The translations under genes and the position numbers were made by a program. Shown here piece after piece: positions 28,626 to 36,733 of a DNA stretch of 57,428 nucleotides. Origin of the DNA: Cryobacterium sp. PH29-G1 (GTDB lineage Bacteria; Actinomycetota; Actinomycetes; Actinomycetales; Microbacteriaceae); assembly GCF_030063365.1 (NCBI RefSeq), contig NZ_JASISY010000019.1, positions 1 to 57,428 of the forward strand, read 5' to 3'. Each line of letters opens with the position of its first letter. Within the stretch, counting starts at the first letter, position 1. The notes under the pieces were generated by a model, which worked only from the letters and a program-made list of their open reading frames with translations, did no database searches and had not been told where the DNA came from.

Positions 28626-29492
28626 TTAGTCGGATCGAGCGAAGAGGTAGGCCCTTAGACGAAGTCCGACTTTGAGCGCCCAGCGAATAGGTGCCAGGTA
28701 TGGGGCCGAGTACTTCTTCTCCAGATATCGATAGGCGCTGTCGTGGTGTGCGCGGAGCATCTTTCCGGACTCCGCGCTCGTTGACGCCGCTCCGGCATGG
28801 ATAACAGACGCCTTGGGTGTGTAGATGTTCTTCCATCCGGCTTGGCCCAGGCGAAACCCGAGGTCAACGTCCTCGAAATACATGAAGTAGTTCTCGTCGA
28901 ACCCGGCTAGCTGTTCGAACGCGCTGCGTCGAACGAGCAAGCACGACCCCGATAGCCAACCGACCTCTCTGCGGTAGTCAGCACCATCAGACTCGGCTCG
29001 ATAGGTCCTGCTCCACGGATTCTGGTGCCAGATGTGGCTGAAGAGTGCGTGGCCAATTCCAGTTCGGAGGGACGGCAGCTCTCGTCCGGAGGGATAAGTC
29101 GTGCCGTCTGAATTCAGAACACGAGGGCCGACGGATCCCACGCGCGGATCCGCAGCCATCTCGTCCAGCAGCGCACTCGTGGCCAAGCGCCCAATCTTCA
29201 CATCAGGATTGGAGATTAATACATATTTGATGTCACTGGGCAGCGTGCGGACCGCTGCATTGATAGCGCCGCCGTATCCGTGATTTTGCTCTAGTGGCAG
29301 CAGCGTTCCACCGTGCAATGCCGTAATGTCGCGCGTCGTCGCGATATCGGCAGAATTGTTGTCGGCGACGACACAGGCGAGAGAATCAATCTCACTCGAT
29401 GTCACCGAAGCCAGAAATTCATCGAGTTGTGAACTCGAGTTGTACGTCACGGTGACCACTGCCGTGGAAGGTAGGAGCGGACTAGACATCAC
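28626..29492 (-). CDS. GT2 family glycosyltransferase
   Basis: A 288-residue GT-A enzyme, similar in pattern to rhamnosyltransferases (WbbL-like). VVTVTYNSSSQLDEFL at the start, VVADNNSAD, ISNPDVKI as the DXD-type metal site, and a C-terminal YFMYFEDVDLGFRLGQAGW with the ED acceptor-side motif are seen. The minus strand shows TATGCT five bases before the GTG 29492 (ATG 29489 is the alternative), suggesting a leaderless start. Being next to rmlA, a role as rhamnosyltransferase is reasonable inference. Confidence 0.88.
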   Translation of the reverse strand: MMSSPLLPSTAVVTVTYNSSSQLDEFLASVTSSEIDSLACVVADNNSADIATTRDITALHGGTLLPLEQNHGYGGAINAAVRTLPSDIKYVLISNPDVKIGRLATSALLDEMAADPRVGSVGPRVLNSDGTTYPSGRELPSLRTGIGHALFSHIWHQNPWSRTYRAESDGADYRREVGWLSGSCLLVRRSAFEQLAGFDENYFMYFEDVDLGFRLGQAGWKNIYTPKASVIHAGAASTSAESGKMLRAHHDSAYRYLEKKYSAPYLAPIRWALKVGLRLRAYLFARSD

Positions 29493-29638
29493 TCTTCAGC
29501 ATAGTCGTCGTCACTTCCTCCCGGTCCGACCGCACTGGGAGGACTCAGGCTCGACCATGTATCAGTTGGTAGAGTTCAAATTGATGTGCGCACACATGTG
29601 GGCCAACTTACTTACTCGGTGCGAACCAGGGAGATTTT

Positions 29639-30934
29639 TTGAGCGTGTTGGGTAGAGGTTTCCGCATTATTCGAGATCACGGACCGAAGGTCTTCATGCA
29701 GAGGGCTGCACACGTCGTCCTTCGGCCAATCCGCATAGCCAGGGCCGAGGGCACTCGATCCTTAATCGCTCGCGGCTTCGCCAAGGCCGGTGCCATTATT
29801 ACCCCACACACGGTCACCATGCTTGTCGCGACGGAAGATGCGGAACGGCTTGACTGGACCGAGCCGGCACCATGGCAGGCTGATCCCATCACCGTTGATC
29901 AGGGTCCGGTCGATATCGCCTGGATCATGTCACCGCCCGGTCTGGAAAGCGGCGGGCACCAGAACCTTTTCCGTTTCATCGACCTGGCGGAGAAGGCCGG
30001 CCATCGATGTTCCATATACCTTTATACGACCAATACCACGCCGGTCAGCTTCACCGATATTCGGAGCATGCTGCATACTGCGGCCGCGTACCCGGAAGTA
30101 TCGGCATCAATTGAGATGTACGACCGTGACCAAGGCGTTCGAGCCGGAACCCAGGCAATCTTTGCGACCGGATGGGAAACGGCCTACCCGGCCTACCTGG
30201 ACAAATCGAATGCGCGCCGATTCTATTTCGTTCAGGACTACGAAGCCAGTTTTTATCCCCTTGGAACAGAATCCTTGCTTGCCGAGAACACGTACAGGTT
30301 CGGCTTCCACGGCATCACCGCGGGTGGCTGGCTAGCAAACAAACTGTCGACCGAATTCGGTATGAACACCGACCACTTCGATTTTGCAGCAGACAAAACC
30401 CACTACAGCGTCACCAATCTCGAGCGACGCAACGAAGTATTCTTCTACGCCCGTCCGGTCACTGCCCGTCGCGCCTTCGAATTTGGTCTGCTCGTGCTTG
30501 CCGAATTCGCGCGGATTAAGCCTGACGTGCGCATCAATTTTGCAGGATGGGACGTTTCGAACTGGGCTATTCCGTTCGAACACACAAACCTTGCAAGCCT
30601 CGATATCTCGGAACTCAATGCCGTCTATAACCGCTGCGCTGCGGGCCTCGTGCTATCACTGTCCAATATGTCGCTGCTGCCTCTGGAACTCCTATCAAGC
30701 GGAGTGACGCCTGTCGTCAATGACGGTCCGAACAACCGCTTGGTCTCCGACAACGCCTATATTGAGTACGTGCAGGCATCACCACTGGCAATTGCCAGGA
30801 AGATGGCAGAGGTGTTTGACCGCCCTGATGCCGTCGAGCGTTCAGTGGCGATGTCCAAATCCGTGGCGACCTCTACATGGTCAGACTCCGGTGACCAGTT
30901 CCTCGCCGCCTTCGAGAGGGCTATGCGTGGCTAA
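29639..30934 (+). CDS. Glycosyltransferase, WsaF-like (GT4/GT-B)
   Basis: A 431-residue protein that resembles the WsaF-type rhamnosyltransferases of S-layer glycan assembly: IMSPPGLESGGHQNLFRFIDLAEKAGH in the N-terminal domain, RRFYFVQDYEASFYPLGTES in the middle, and RPVTARRAFEFGLLVLAEF plus LPLELLSSGVTPVV (C-terminal nucleotide-sugar part). TTG 29639 has GGGAG five bases upstream and is preferred; GTG 29645 is also possible. The stop is overlapped by the next gene by eight bases. Assignment to WsaF rests on motif memory. Codons are less C/G-biased than in the flanking housekeeping genes. Confidence 0.78.
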   Translation: MSVLGRGFRIIRDHGPKVFMQRAAHVVLRPIRIARAEGTRSLIARGFAKAGAIITPHTVTMLVATEDAERLDWTEPAPWQADPITVDQGPVDIAWIMSPPGLESGGHQNLFRFIDLAEKAGHRCSIYLYTTNTTPVSFTDIRSMLHTAAAYPEVSASIEMYDRDQGVRAGTQAIFATGWETAYPAYLDKSNARRFYFVQDYEASFYPLGTESLLAENTYRFGFHGITAGGWLANKLSTEFGMNTDHFDFAADKTHYSVTNLERRNEVFFYARPVTARRAFEFGLLVLAEFARIKPDVRINFAGWDVSNWAIPFEHTNLASLDISELNAVYNRCAAGLVLSLSNMSLLPLELLSSGVTPVVNDGPNNRLVSDNAYIEYVQASPLAIARKMAEVFDRPDAVERSVAMSKSVATSTWSDSGDQFLAAFERAMRG

Positions 30935-31856
30935 GACTCTGGTTATCGGCGGAAACGGGTTTATCGGTTCCCACCTCGTCGATGCGCTCGCCTGCGACGG
31001 GCACCGCGTCACGGCCTTCGATCGTTTCGGGTCCCGCACCCCAACGTTCAGTGCGCCCGACGTGTCTATCCTCACGGGGGAATTTCTCAGCAGGGCTGAC
31101 CTCGATGAGGCCGTGAAGGGGCAGGACTATGTGTTTCACTTCCTGTCGACAACGTCGCCCGCGACAGCGGAAAGTGACCCGACCCTCGATATCCGCACCA
31201 ACGTGGCGCAGACTGTTGAGCTGCTGGAATCCTGCGTGGAAGCCGGAGTGAAGCGATTCTACTTTGCGTCCACGGGGGGAGCCATCTACGGGCCGCAAGG
31301 TCAGGCCGACTACTCCGAAACAGATCGGGCTCTTCCCATCTCCCCATATGGGATTGGAAAGCTCTCGATTGAGCACTATCTGCACTATTTTCAGACCAAA
31401 CACGGGCTTCAATCGACGTCACTGCGGATCTCGAACCCATACGGCACACGGCAGAAGGCGAATAAGAAGCAGGGCCTCATCCCAATCGCTCTGCGACAGA
31501 TATCCCTCGGACGGCCGGTCATTCGATTGGGATCGGGTTCCATGATTCGCGACTACGTCTTCGTTCAAGACCTGGTTCGCATGATCACACCTATGGTCGG
31601 TGTCGACACAGCATTCGATCTATATAACCTCGGTAGCGGTATTGGGCATTCCGTGACGGAAATCATCGATTCCATTGCTCGTGTCGTCGGAGATGAATTC
31701 GCCGTAATCGAGCAGCCGGTTCCCCCCACCTTCGTTGATCGCGTTGTGTTGAACACTGCGCGCTACACCACCGAATTCGGCAGTGTTCCCCTCACCCCTC
31801 TCGACGAGGGAATTCGCCTCACCCATGAAGAAATTCGAGGACAGCTCAATGGCTGA
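30927..31856 (+). CDS. NAD-dependent nucleotide-sugar epimerase/dehydratase
   Basis: A 309-residue extended SDR of the GalE/WbpP-like group. TLVIGGNGFIGSHLVDAL is the NAD-binding motif; FASTGGAIYGPQG has the catalytic Ser/Thr, SPYGIGKLSIEHY has Tyr and Lys, and SLRISNPYGTRQ is typical of UDP-sugar enzymes. GTG 30927 (GAGAGGG six bases upstream) overlaps the previous stop by eight bases. The substrate is not certain; UDP-hexose or UDP-HexNAc 4-epimerisation is the best guess. It sits in a tightly packed three-gene cassette with two glycosyltransferases. Confidence 0.85.
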   Translation: MAKTLVIGGNGFIGSHLVDALACDGHRVTAFDRFGSRTPTFSAPDVSILTGEFLSRADLDEAVKGQDYVFHFLSTTSPATAESDPTLDIRTNVAQTVELLESCVEAGVKRFYFASTGGAIYGPQGQADYSETDRALPISPYGIGKLSIEHYLHYFQTKHGLQSTSLRISNPYGTRQKANKKQGLIPIALRQISLGRPVIRLGSGSMIRDYVFVQDLVRMITPMVGVDTAFDLYNLGSGIGHSVTEIIDSIARVVGDEFAVIEQPVPPTFVDRVVLNTARYTTEFGSVPLTPLDEGIRLTHEEIRGQLNG

Positions 31857-32826
31857 AACACCCTTGGCCACCGTCGCCATCCTGACCTACAACGGTGAGG
31901 TGTATCTCGAACGCATTCTGCGTGACGTGCTCGCGCAGGAAGTCGACGGGGAATTCGAGGTACTCGTTCTCGACTCCGGATCCACGGACGCGACGCTGGA
32001 CATTGTGCGGCGGTTCCCCACCGTGCGCCTTCACGAAATTCCAAATTCGGAATTCGGTCACGGCAAGACGCGCAATCTGGCAGCACAGCTCGCGACGGGG
32101 GAGTTTATCGCCTTCCTGACGCACGACGCAATCCCGGCATCAACGCAGTGGCTCCGTGAGCTCCTGAAGCCGTTCGAGCTGGACGACAGCATCGTTGCTG
32201 TCATGGGCAAACAGATTCCTCGCCCTGGGTGTTTCCCCCTCCTCAAGTACGAAATCCAAGGAGTCTTCGCGGGATTGGGGCCGGATTTCGGGACGTCCGT
32301 GTTTTACAAGGACAACTTTGTGCAGAGTGAAGGTGTCCTAAATGCCATCAGTTTCTACTCCGATGTGAACTCCGCGGCGCGGCGGGACTTTTTGCTCACG
32401 ACTATTCCCTACCGGGACGTGCGCTACGCAGAAGACCAACTCTTCGGAAAAGATCTCATCGAGGCTGGGTATCGAAAGGCGTACGCTGGACGCGCGGCGG
32501 TCGAGCATTCGAATGATCTATCGCTGCAAGAGTATCGTCGACGTATCTTTGACGAAACAGTCGGACTGCGCCAAATTGGATTCCCGATTCCGGTTCTGGA
32601 GCCGCGCGGGCAGCTGCGGCTGACGCTCCGCGGGATAGTCGGTGATGGCCTTCGGATTCTTCAGGATTCTGACTTCAGCTGGAAGAGGAAAATCTACTGG
32701 ATGGCAGTCAACCCGGTTTTTCAGATTGAAAAGTGGAAGAGCTACCGTGCGTCGACACTAGTTGATATCAACGACGCGGAAGCAGTCCGGTCAGGGTCGC
32801 TTGAACACCGACGCAAGTCGGCCTAG
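31849..32826 (+). CDS. GT2 family glycosyltransferase (RfbN/rhamnosyltransferase-like)
   Basis: A 325-residue GT-A enzyme: ATVAILTYNGEVYLERIL, VLDSGSTDATLDIV, the acceptor segment GHGKTRNLAAQLATGEF and FLTHDAIPAS as the metal site, then YAEDQLFGKDLIEAGY. This pattern (LDSGSTD... FGHGxxRN) matches RfbN/RfbF-type rhamnosyltransferases. ATG 31849 overlaps the epimerase stop by eight bases (ATGGCTGA). The last 36 bases overlap the 3' end of the convergent pyruvyl transferase gene. Confidence 0.87.
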   Translation: MAETPLATVAILTYNGEVYLERILRDVLAQEVDGEFEVLVLDSGSTDATLDIVRRFPTVRLHEIPNSEFGHGKTRNLAAQLATGEFIAFLTHDAIPASTQWLRELLKPFELDDSIVAVMGKQIPRPGCFPLLKYEIQGVFAGLGPDFGTSVFYKDNFVQSEGVLNAISFYSDVNSAARRDFLLTTIPYRDVRYAEDQLFGKDLIEAGYRKAYAGRAAVEHSNDLSLQEYRRRIFDETVGLRQIGFPIPVLEPRGQLRLTLRGIVGDGLRILQDSDFSWKRKIYWMAVNPVFQIEKWKSYRASTLVDINDAEAVRSGSLEHRRKSA

Positions 32827-34014
32827 CTCGCGTTTGGCGCGACGGTAGATTCTGGCCGAGAGGCGCTGGTCCCGACGGTTCAATTCCGCCTGCAGCGTCT
32901 CCTGTGCAGAACGGGACAGCGTCAACGCGTCGTTGAGTATCGCATTATCCTGCTGGAGGTCGATTGCAACTCTTCTTGATTTAAGCCGTCGTGATTCAGA
33001 ATAGCCCAGGGCCAGGTCACGGTCGCCTATGACCATCTGCGCCTGGTCGAAGAGCACCGTCTGCTGGCGTGCGAAAGACAATGGATCGGTAGTCGGCGCA
33101 AGTCGCTGCTCAGTGGTGCCCAGAATCTCCGCGTAACGATCGAAAGCCTGGTTGACACGTCGGCTGTCGCTAGCAATCTGTTCCGAGAAATCAAAGGTCT
33201 CCGATTCCAGCCTCGCCAGCATCGCTCTGAGCTCACGATCATTCCGAACCAAGTGTGAGCTAAGGTCCCTGTCCTGAAAGTAGTATTCGGCCTTCTTCTG
33301 ATGGACTGAAGCAAATGGAATGTTCTGACTGTACGCATAGATTGAGGCGTGCAAGGACGAAACCACGACGTAGTCCATCTGGCGAATCACGGAATGTAGT
33401 TGAAGAGGATCAAGCTTGTCGAGCAGAACACTATTCTTCATGTTGAACGGAAGCGTCTTCATAAAAGATTGGTCGCCGTTGTAATGCGTGAAGGGGATGA
33501 AGACTTTCTTGTGAGGGATAGCGTCGATTATCGGAATGAGGTCTTCAAGGAGTCGGAGCGAGTGGGGCACCATGTGGATTCCCACCACGGGTTCGTCGGC
33601 ATCAATTCCTGGTATGACGAAGTCATCGCTCCGAAGTAGGGTTGTCGCGCACGGGAGAACCTCTGCACGCGAAACAAAGGAGCGAAGCACCTGCACCTCA
33701 TGCTCCGAGCGTGCAGAGACGAAGGCGTACTCGTTCAGGTAGCCCAAATCATCGGCCGACGACCATACGCCGGCCGCGTTGAGGATATGTCCGCCCGTCT
33801 GGCGGTAGGCATCATAGAAAGGGTCTCCCTTGACGCGCACGAGCTCACCGCCGCCGATGACCAAGGGGCTTGGGAAGATCTCGCTGAACGGATTGACAAT
33901 ATGAGAGGTCACTCCGCGCGCAGCGAAGAGCTGCTCGGCGGCTACGCCTATTGCGATGTCACCAGTATTGCGGCTCACGGAGTCGTAGAGGAGGTTTGCT
34001 AAAGGGACTGGCAC
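32791..34014 (-). CDS. Polysaccharide pyruvyl transferase family protein with coiled-coil tail
   Basis: A 407-residue protein. Residues 1-300 match the CsaB/pyruvyl transferase fold: NTGDIAIGVAAEQLF near the start, PLVIGGGELV, VVGIHMVPHSLRL and VSSLHASIYAYSQNIPFASV. Such enzymes add ketal pyruvate from PEP to glycans. Residues about 330-395 are Gln/Asp/Arg/Leu-rich and likely helical or coiled coil, longer than usual for the family. GTG 34014 lies three bases after the wzt stop, so it is cotranscribed with the ABC exporter, whose substrate it probably modifies. Confidence 0.82.
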   Translation of the reverse strand: MPVPLANLLYDSVSRNTGDIAIGVAAEQLFAARGVTSHIVNPFSEIFPSPLVIGGGELVRVKGDPFYDAYRQTGGHILNAAGVWSSADDLGYLNEYAFVSARSEHEVQVLRSFVSRAEVLPCATTLLRSDDFVIPGIDADEPVVGIHMVPHSLRLLEDLIPIIDAIPHKKVFIPFTHYNGDQSFMKTLPFNMKNSVLLDKLDPLQLHSVIRQMDYVVVSSLHASIYAYSQNIPFASVHQKKAEYYFQDRDLSSHLVRNDRELRAMLARLESETFDFSEQIASDSRRVNQAFDRYAEILGTTEQRLAPTTDPLSFARQQTVLFDQAQMVIGDRDLALGYSESRRLKSRRVAIDLQQDNAILNDALTLSRSAQETLQAELNRRDQRLSARIYRRAKRELGRLASVFKRP

Positions 34015-34017
34015 GGC

Positions 34018-35205
34018 TCACGCAACCCGAGGGTTAATATCGAGGCGGGGTTCGAGACGCAGGATCCCTGCGCCGAACACATCGCTCGGCATGTCAAAGG
34101 CGGCGGCGCTGCCGCGTCGGTCGATTGTCTCGCCCGTGGGTAACCCCAGTCCGACGCTGATCAGGTATTTTCCTGCACCGAGTCGGATATCGGGCAGAGT
34201 GACCTCGACGACGTGACGGCCGCGAGTCGTGGGGAAATCCATGCCCATCGTGAAGGTGTTCATGGCATAGAGGCGCAGCCCGAGGGGGGTGTCAATCGCA
34301 ACCCCGATTCCCCAGCCGGGCGTGATCTCATGCACGTCGACCGTCGTCCTGACAATGACATCGGTTTGGTCCGAACCCACTACGGTACGAGCTTCTACTT
34401 CGCCAAGAGTTAGCCTCTTGGCGTCGCTACTTTCAACGGGGGAGGCCTTGATGTGGTTGACGCGATCCTCTTCGTAACCATCGCGGAGCACGCGGATTCC
34501 CTCGGCCGGGTCGCCGTCGTGAATCATTGAACCCGCGTGCATGACAACAACACGATCGCACAGGCGACCGACCTGATCCGATGAATGGCTGACTAAAACA
34601 ATCGTTCGACCTTCGGCTTGGAACTCGGCGATCTTGTCCATGCATTTTCGTTGAAACGGTTCGTCGCCCACAGCGAGCACCTCATCGACGAGAAGCAGGT
34701 CAGGATCCACGTGGACGGCTACAGAGAAAGCGAGACGCACATACATCCCGGAACTGTAAAACTTCACCTGGGTATCAATGAACTCTTCGATGCCGGAAAA
34801 CTCCACGATTGCATCGAAGTGCAGGTCTGTTTCCTGACGGTTGAGGCCCAGAATAGCCGCGTTCAGATAGACATTCTCGCGACCCGACAGATCCGGGTGG
34901 AAGCCAGCACCAAGCTCAAGCAATGCGGCCATTCGGCCCCGCCGAACGACAGATCCACTGGTTGGCTGGATGATCCCCCCGACGACTTTGAGTAGCGTCG
35001 ATTTACCGGAGCCGTTGTGTCCGACGAGGCCGACCGTCGTGCCGGTCTTGATGTCCAGGCTCACATTTCGCAACGCCCAGAAGTCTTCCGCCTGCTTTCG
35101 TGCCCGGCCAATGAACATGAGTCGCTCTTTGACGGACTTGTCCTTGTGAAGGATAAAACGCTTCGAGACATCGTCGACTTGGACAATGCTGGGGGAAATC
35201 GTCAT
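34018..35205 (-). CDS. wzt: Polysaccharide ABC transporter ATP-binding protein (Wzt type)
   Basis: A 395-residue ATPase. Walker A is GHNGSGKST, the signature is YSSGMYVRLAFSVAV, Walker B is LLLVDEVLAVGDEPF, and LVSHSSDQV carries the H-loop. Residues about 260-395 form a C-terminal domain with beta-rich sequence typical of Wzt_C, which binds the glycan end to select substrate. It works with the permease encoded immediately upstream to export a lipid-linked polysaccharide. Confidence 0.92.
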   Translation of the reverse strand: MTISPSIVQVDDVSKRFILHKDKSVKERLMFIGRARKQAEDFWALRNVSLDIKTGTTVGLVGHNGSGKSTLLKVVGGIIQPTSGSVVRRGRMAALLELGAGFHPDLSGRENVYLNAAILGLNRQETDLHFDAIVEFSGIEEFIDTQVKFYSSGMYVRLAFSVAVHVDPDLLLVDEVLAVGDEPFQRKCMDKIAEFQAEGRTIVLVSHSSDQVGRLCDRVVVMHAGSMIHDGDPAEGIRVLRDGYEEDRVNHIKASPVESSDAKRLTLGEVEARTVVGSDQTDVIVRTTVDVHEITPGWGIGVAIDTPLGLRLYAMNTFTMGMDFPTTRGRHVVEVTLPDIRLGAGKYLISVGLGLPTGETIDRRGSAAAFDMPSDVFGAGILRLEPRLDINPRVA

Positions 35206-35208
35206 GGC

Positions 35209-36129
35209 TTACAGCTCCTGCGCGAAATTGCCCTGCAACCGCGAAAATATTCGTTGACCCACCCAGAGCAGTACCGCGCTGATTGCAAGGGAAATCCAGA
35301 GGCGTACGGCGAGGTCCGGCGGAAAATTCATTTGCGTTGATTCGGTCGTTCCGGCGAGCCAGAACGCCTTCTGCATCCCGAGGACGCTCAGGGTCACCGG
35401 ATTGGCAAGATAGATTTGCTCCAACCATGTGCCACCAATGGCGGCATGTACGAATGCATAGGAATACACGATGGGGGAGCCCCAGAAAGCCACAGTCAAG
35501 GCCACTTCGACGAGGTGCTGAATGTCGCGAAGATACACGGTTGCCGCTGACAAAATCATGGCTAGGGCAGTTCCAAACAGAATGACATTTAGGACTGCGA
35601 GGGGGGCGATGGCGAGATCTGGGGTGAGCGGAATCTGGCCCATCGCAATCGTCGCACCGATCAGAATAACGAGCTGGAGGGCGAAGTTGAACAGTCCGCC
35701 ACCGAGACTGCCCAAAGGAAAAATCTCTCGCGGTAGGTAAACCTTTTTGACCAGACCCGAATTGTTTATGATCGACATGGTTCCACTGGAGATGATCTCG
35801 GTAAAAAGACCCCATATGGTCAGGCCAACAAATACGAAAATGGCGAAGCTTGGAATGTTGCGAGCTAAGCCGAGGACTTGACCGATGGCAAAGTAGTAAA
35901 CCAGCAGCTGCGAGAGTGGCTTGACCAAGCTCCACACCAGGCCGAGCGAGCTGTCCTTGTATCGCGCCTTAATCTCCCGGCGCACGAGTAGCCCGAGGAG
36001 CTCGCGGTGTGCCCAGACTTCTCTAACGGATGATCCGGTGCCGCTGACGAAGCCCGTGGACTGACCCACAGGTAGGAGCGGCTCCTGAGCGATTCGGAGG
36101 GCTCGTTCTTCGGCATTCAGGCTAGACAT
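35209..36129 (-). CDS. wzm: Polysaccharide ABC transporter permease (Wzm type)
   Basis: A 306-residue ABC-2 permease with six membrane helices. The cytosolic N-terminus of about 40 residues ends in LLVRREIKARYKDSSLGLVWSLVKPLSQ, the family signature (R-Y-K-x-S-x-L-G-x-x-W), followed by the first helix. It lies three bases before wzt. The start ATG 36129 has GGAAAG upstream. It is divergent from the lipoprotein gene at 36266. Confidence 0.92.
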   Translation of the reverse strand: MSSLNAEERALRIAQEPLLPVGQSTGFVSGTGSSVREVWAHRELLGLLVRREIKARYKDSSLGLVWSLVKPLSQLLVYYFAIGQVLGLARNIPSFAIFVFVGLTIWGLFTEIISSGTMSIINNSGLVKKVYLPREIFPLGSLGGGLFNFALQLVILIGATIAMGQIPLTPDLAIAPLAVLNVILFGTALAMILSAATVYLRDIQHLVEVALTVAFWGSPIVYSYAFVHAAIGGTWLEQIYLANPVTLSVLGMQKAFWLAGTTESTQMNFPPDLAVRLWISLAISAVLLWVGQRIFSRLQGNFAQEL

Positions 36130-36253
36130 AGGTCACTTTCCATAGTGATGAAGGGACATCAGGAGTCTAGGTGAAAAATCTGGGAGGACGGGATCTGAGC
36201 ATTTTGAACAAATGAGGGGTAACGTTAGCACTCTTGTCTGGCAATATGATCGG

Positions 36254-36266
36254 TAGTCTCAAGAAG
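36254..36266 (+). promoter_or_regulatory. Putative -10 box, leaderless start of lipoprotein gene
   Basis: TAGTCT (36254-36259), CAAGAA, GTG. The six-base gap predicts transcription starting at the start codon. Confidence 0.5.
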
Positions 36267-36733
36267 TGAAACACGCACCTCCGATAGCCACTCGCCCGTG
36301 GAAAGCGTTTGTAGTTCGTGCCCTATGCACCGGCTCAATGGTTGGCTGTGCCTCGGCAGACGTTCCTGTGGATGAATCGCATGGCTCTCCGTTGTCGCCA
36401 TCGAATACAGGTACTGCGACATCCACGGTACCGCTGGCTGGTGAAGCGGTTATCACTGTTGCGGGAGTCGACGCAGATGGGCTGAACGTTAGCGCGTCAG
36501 GCTACGTTTCAGAGGTTGTTGAAGATGGCGGCGTGTGCACGTTCAACTTCAGCAGGACTAAACGTGAGAAGTCCGTGGCCACCGTCGGGGCATCCGACGC
36601 GACGACCACATCCTGCGGTTTCGTTCAGGTCCCGATCGGTGATCTGGCTAAGGGCACGTGGCAGGTTGTGCTTACCTACACGTCCGACATTTCGACCGTT
36701 TCGTCATCGCCCACAATCTTGGAGATCCCGTGA
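36266..36733 (+). CDS. Small secreted lipoprotein, unknown function
   Basis: A 155-residue protein with a charged N-terminus, hydrophobic segment and lipobox SMVGC (Cys about residue 28), then a Ser/Thr/Pro linker and an Ig-like beta-rich domain (VITVAGVDADGLNVSASGYVSEV ... WQVVLTYTSDIST). GTG start with a TAGTCT hexamer six bases upstream, so probably leaderless. The stop overlaps the next GTG (GTGA), so the lipoprotein and the large secreted protein are made together. No family was recognised. It lies inside the EPS locus, next to the exporter. Confidence 0.75.
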   Translation: MKHAPPIATRPWKAFVVRALCTGSMVGCASADVPVDESHGSPLSPSNTGTATSTVPLAGEAVITVAGVDADGLNVSASGYVSEVVEDGGVCTFNFSRTKREKSVATVGASDATTTSCGFVQVPIGDLAKGTWQVVLTYTSDISTVSSSPTILEIP

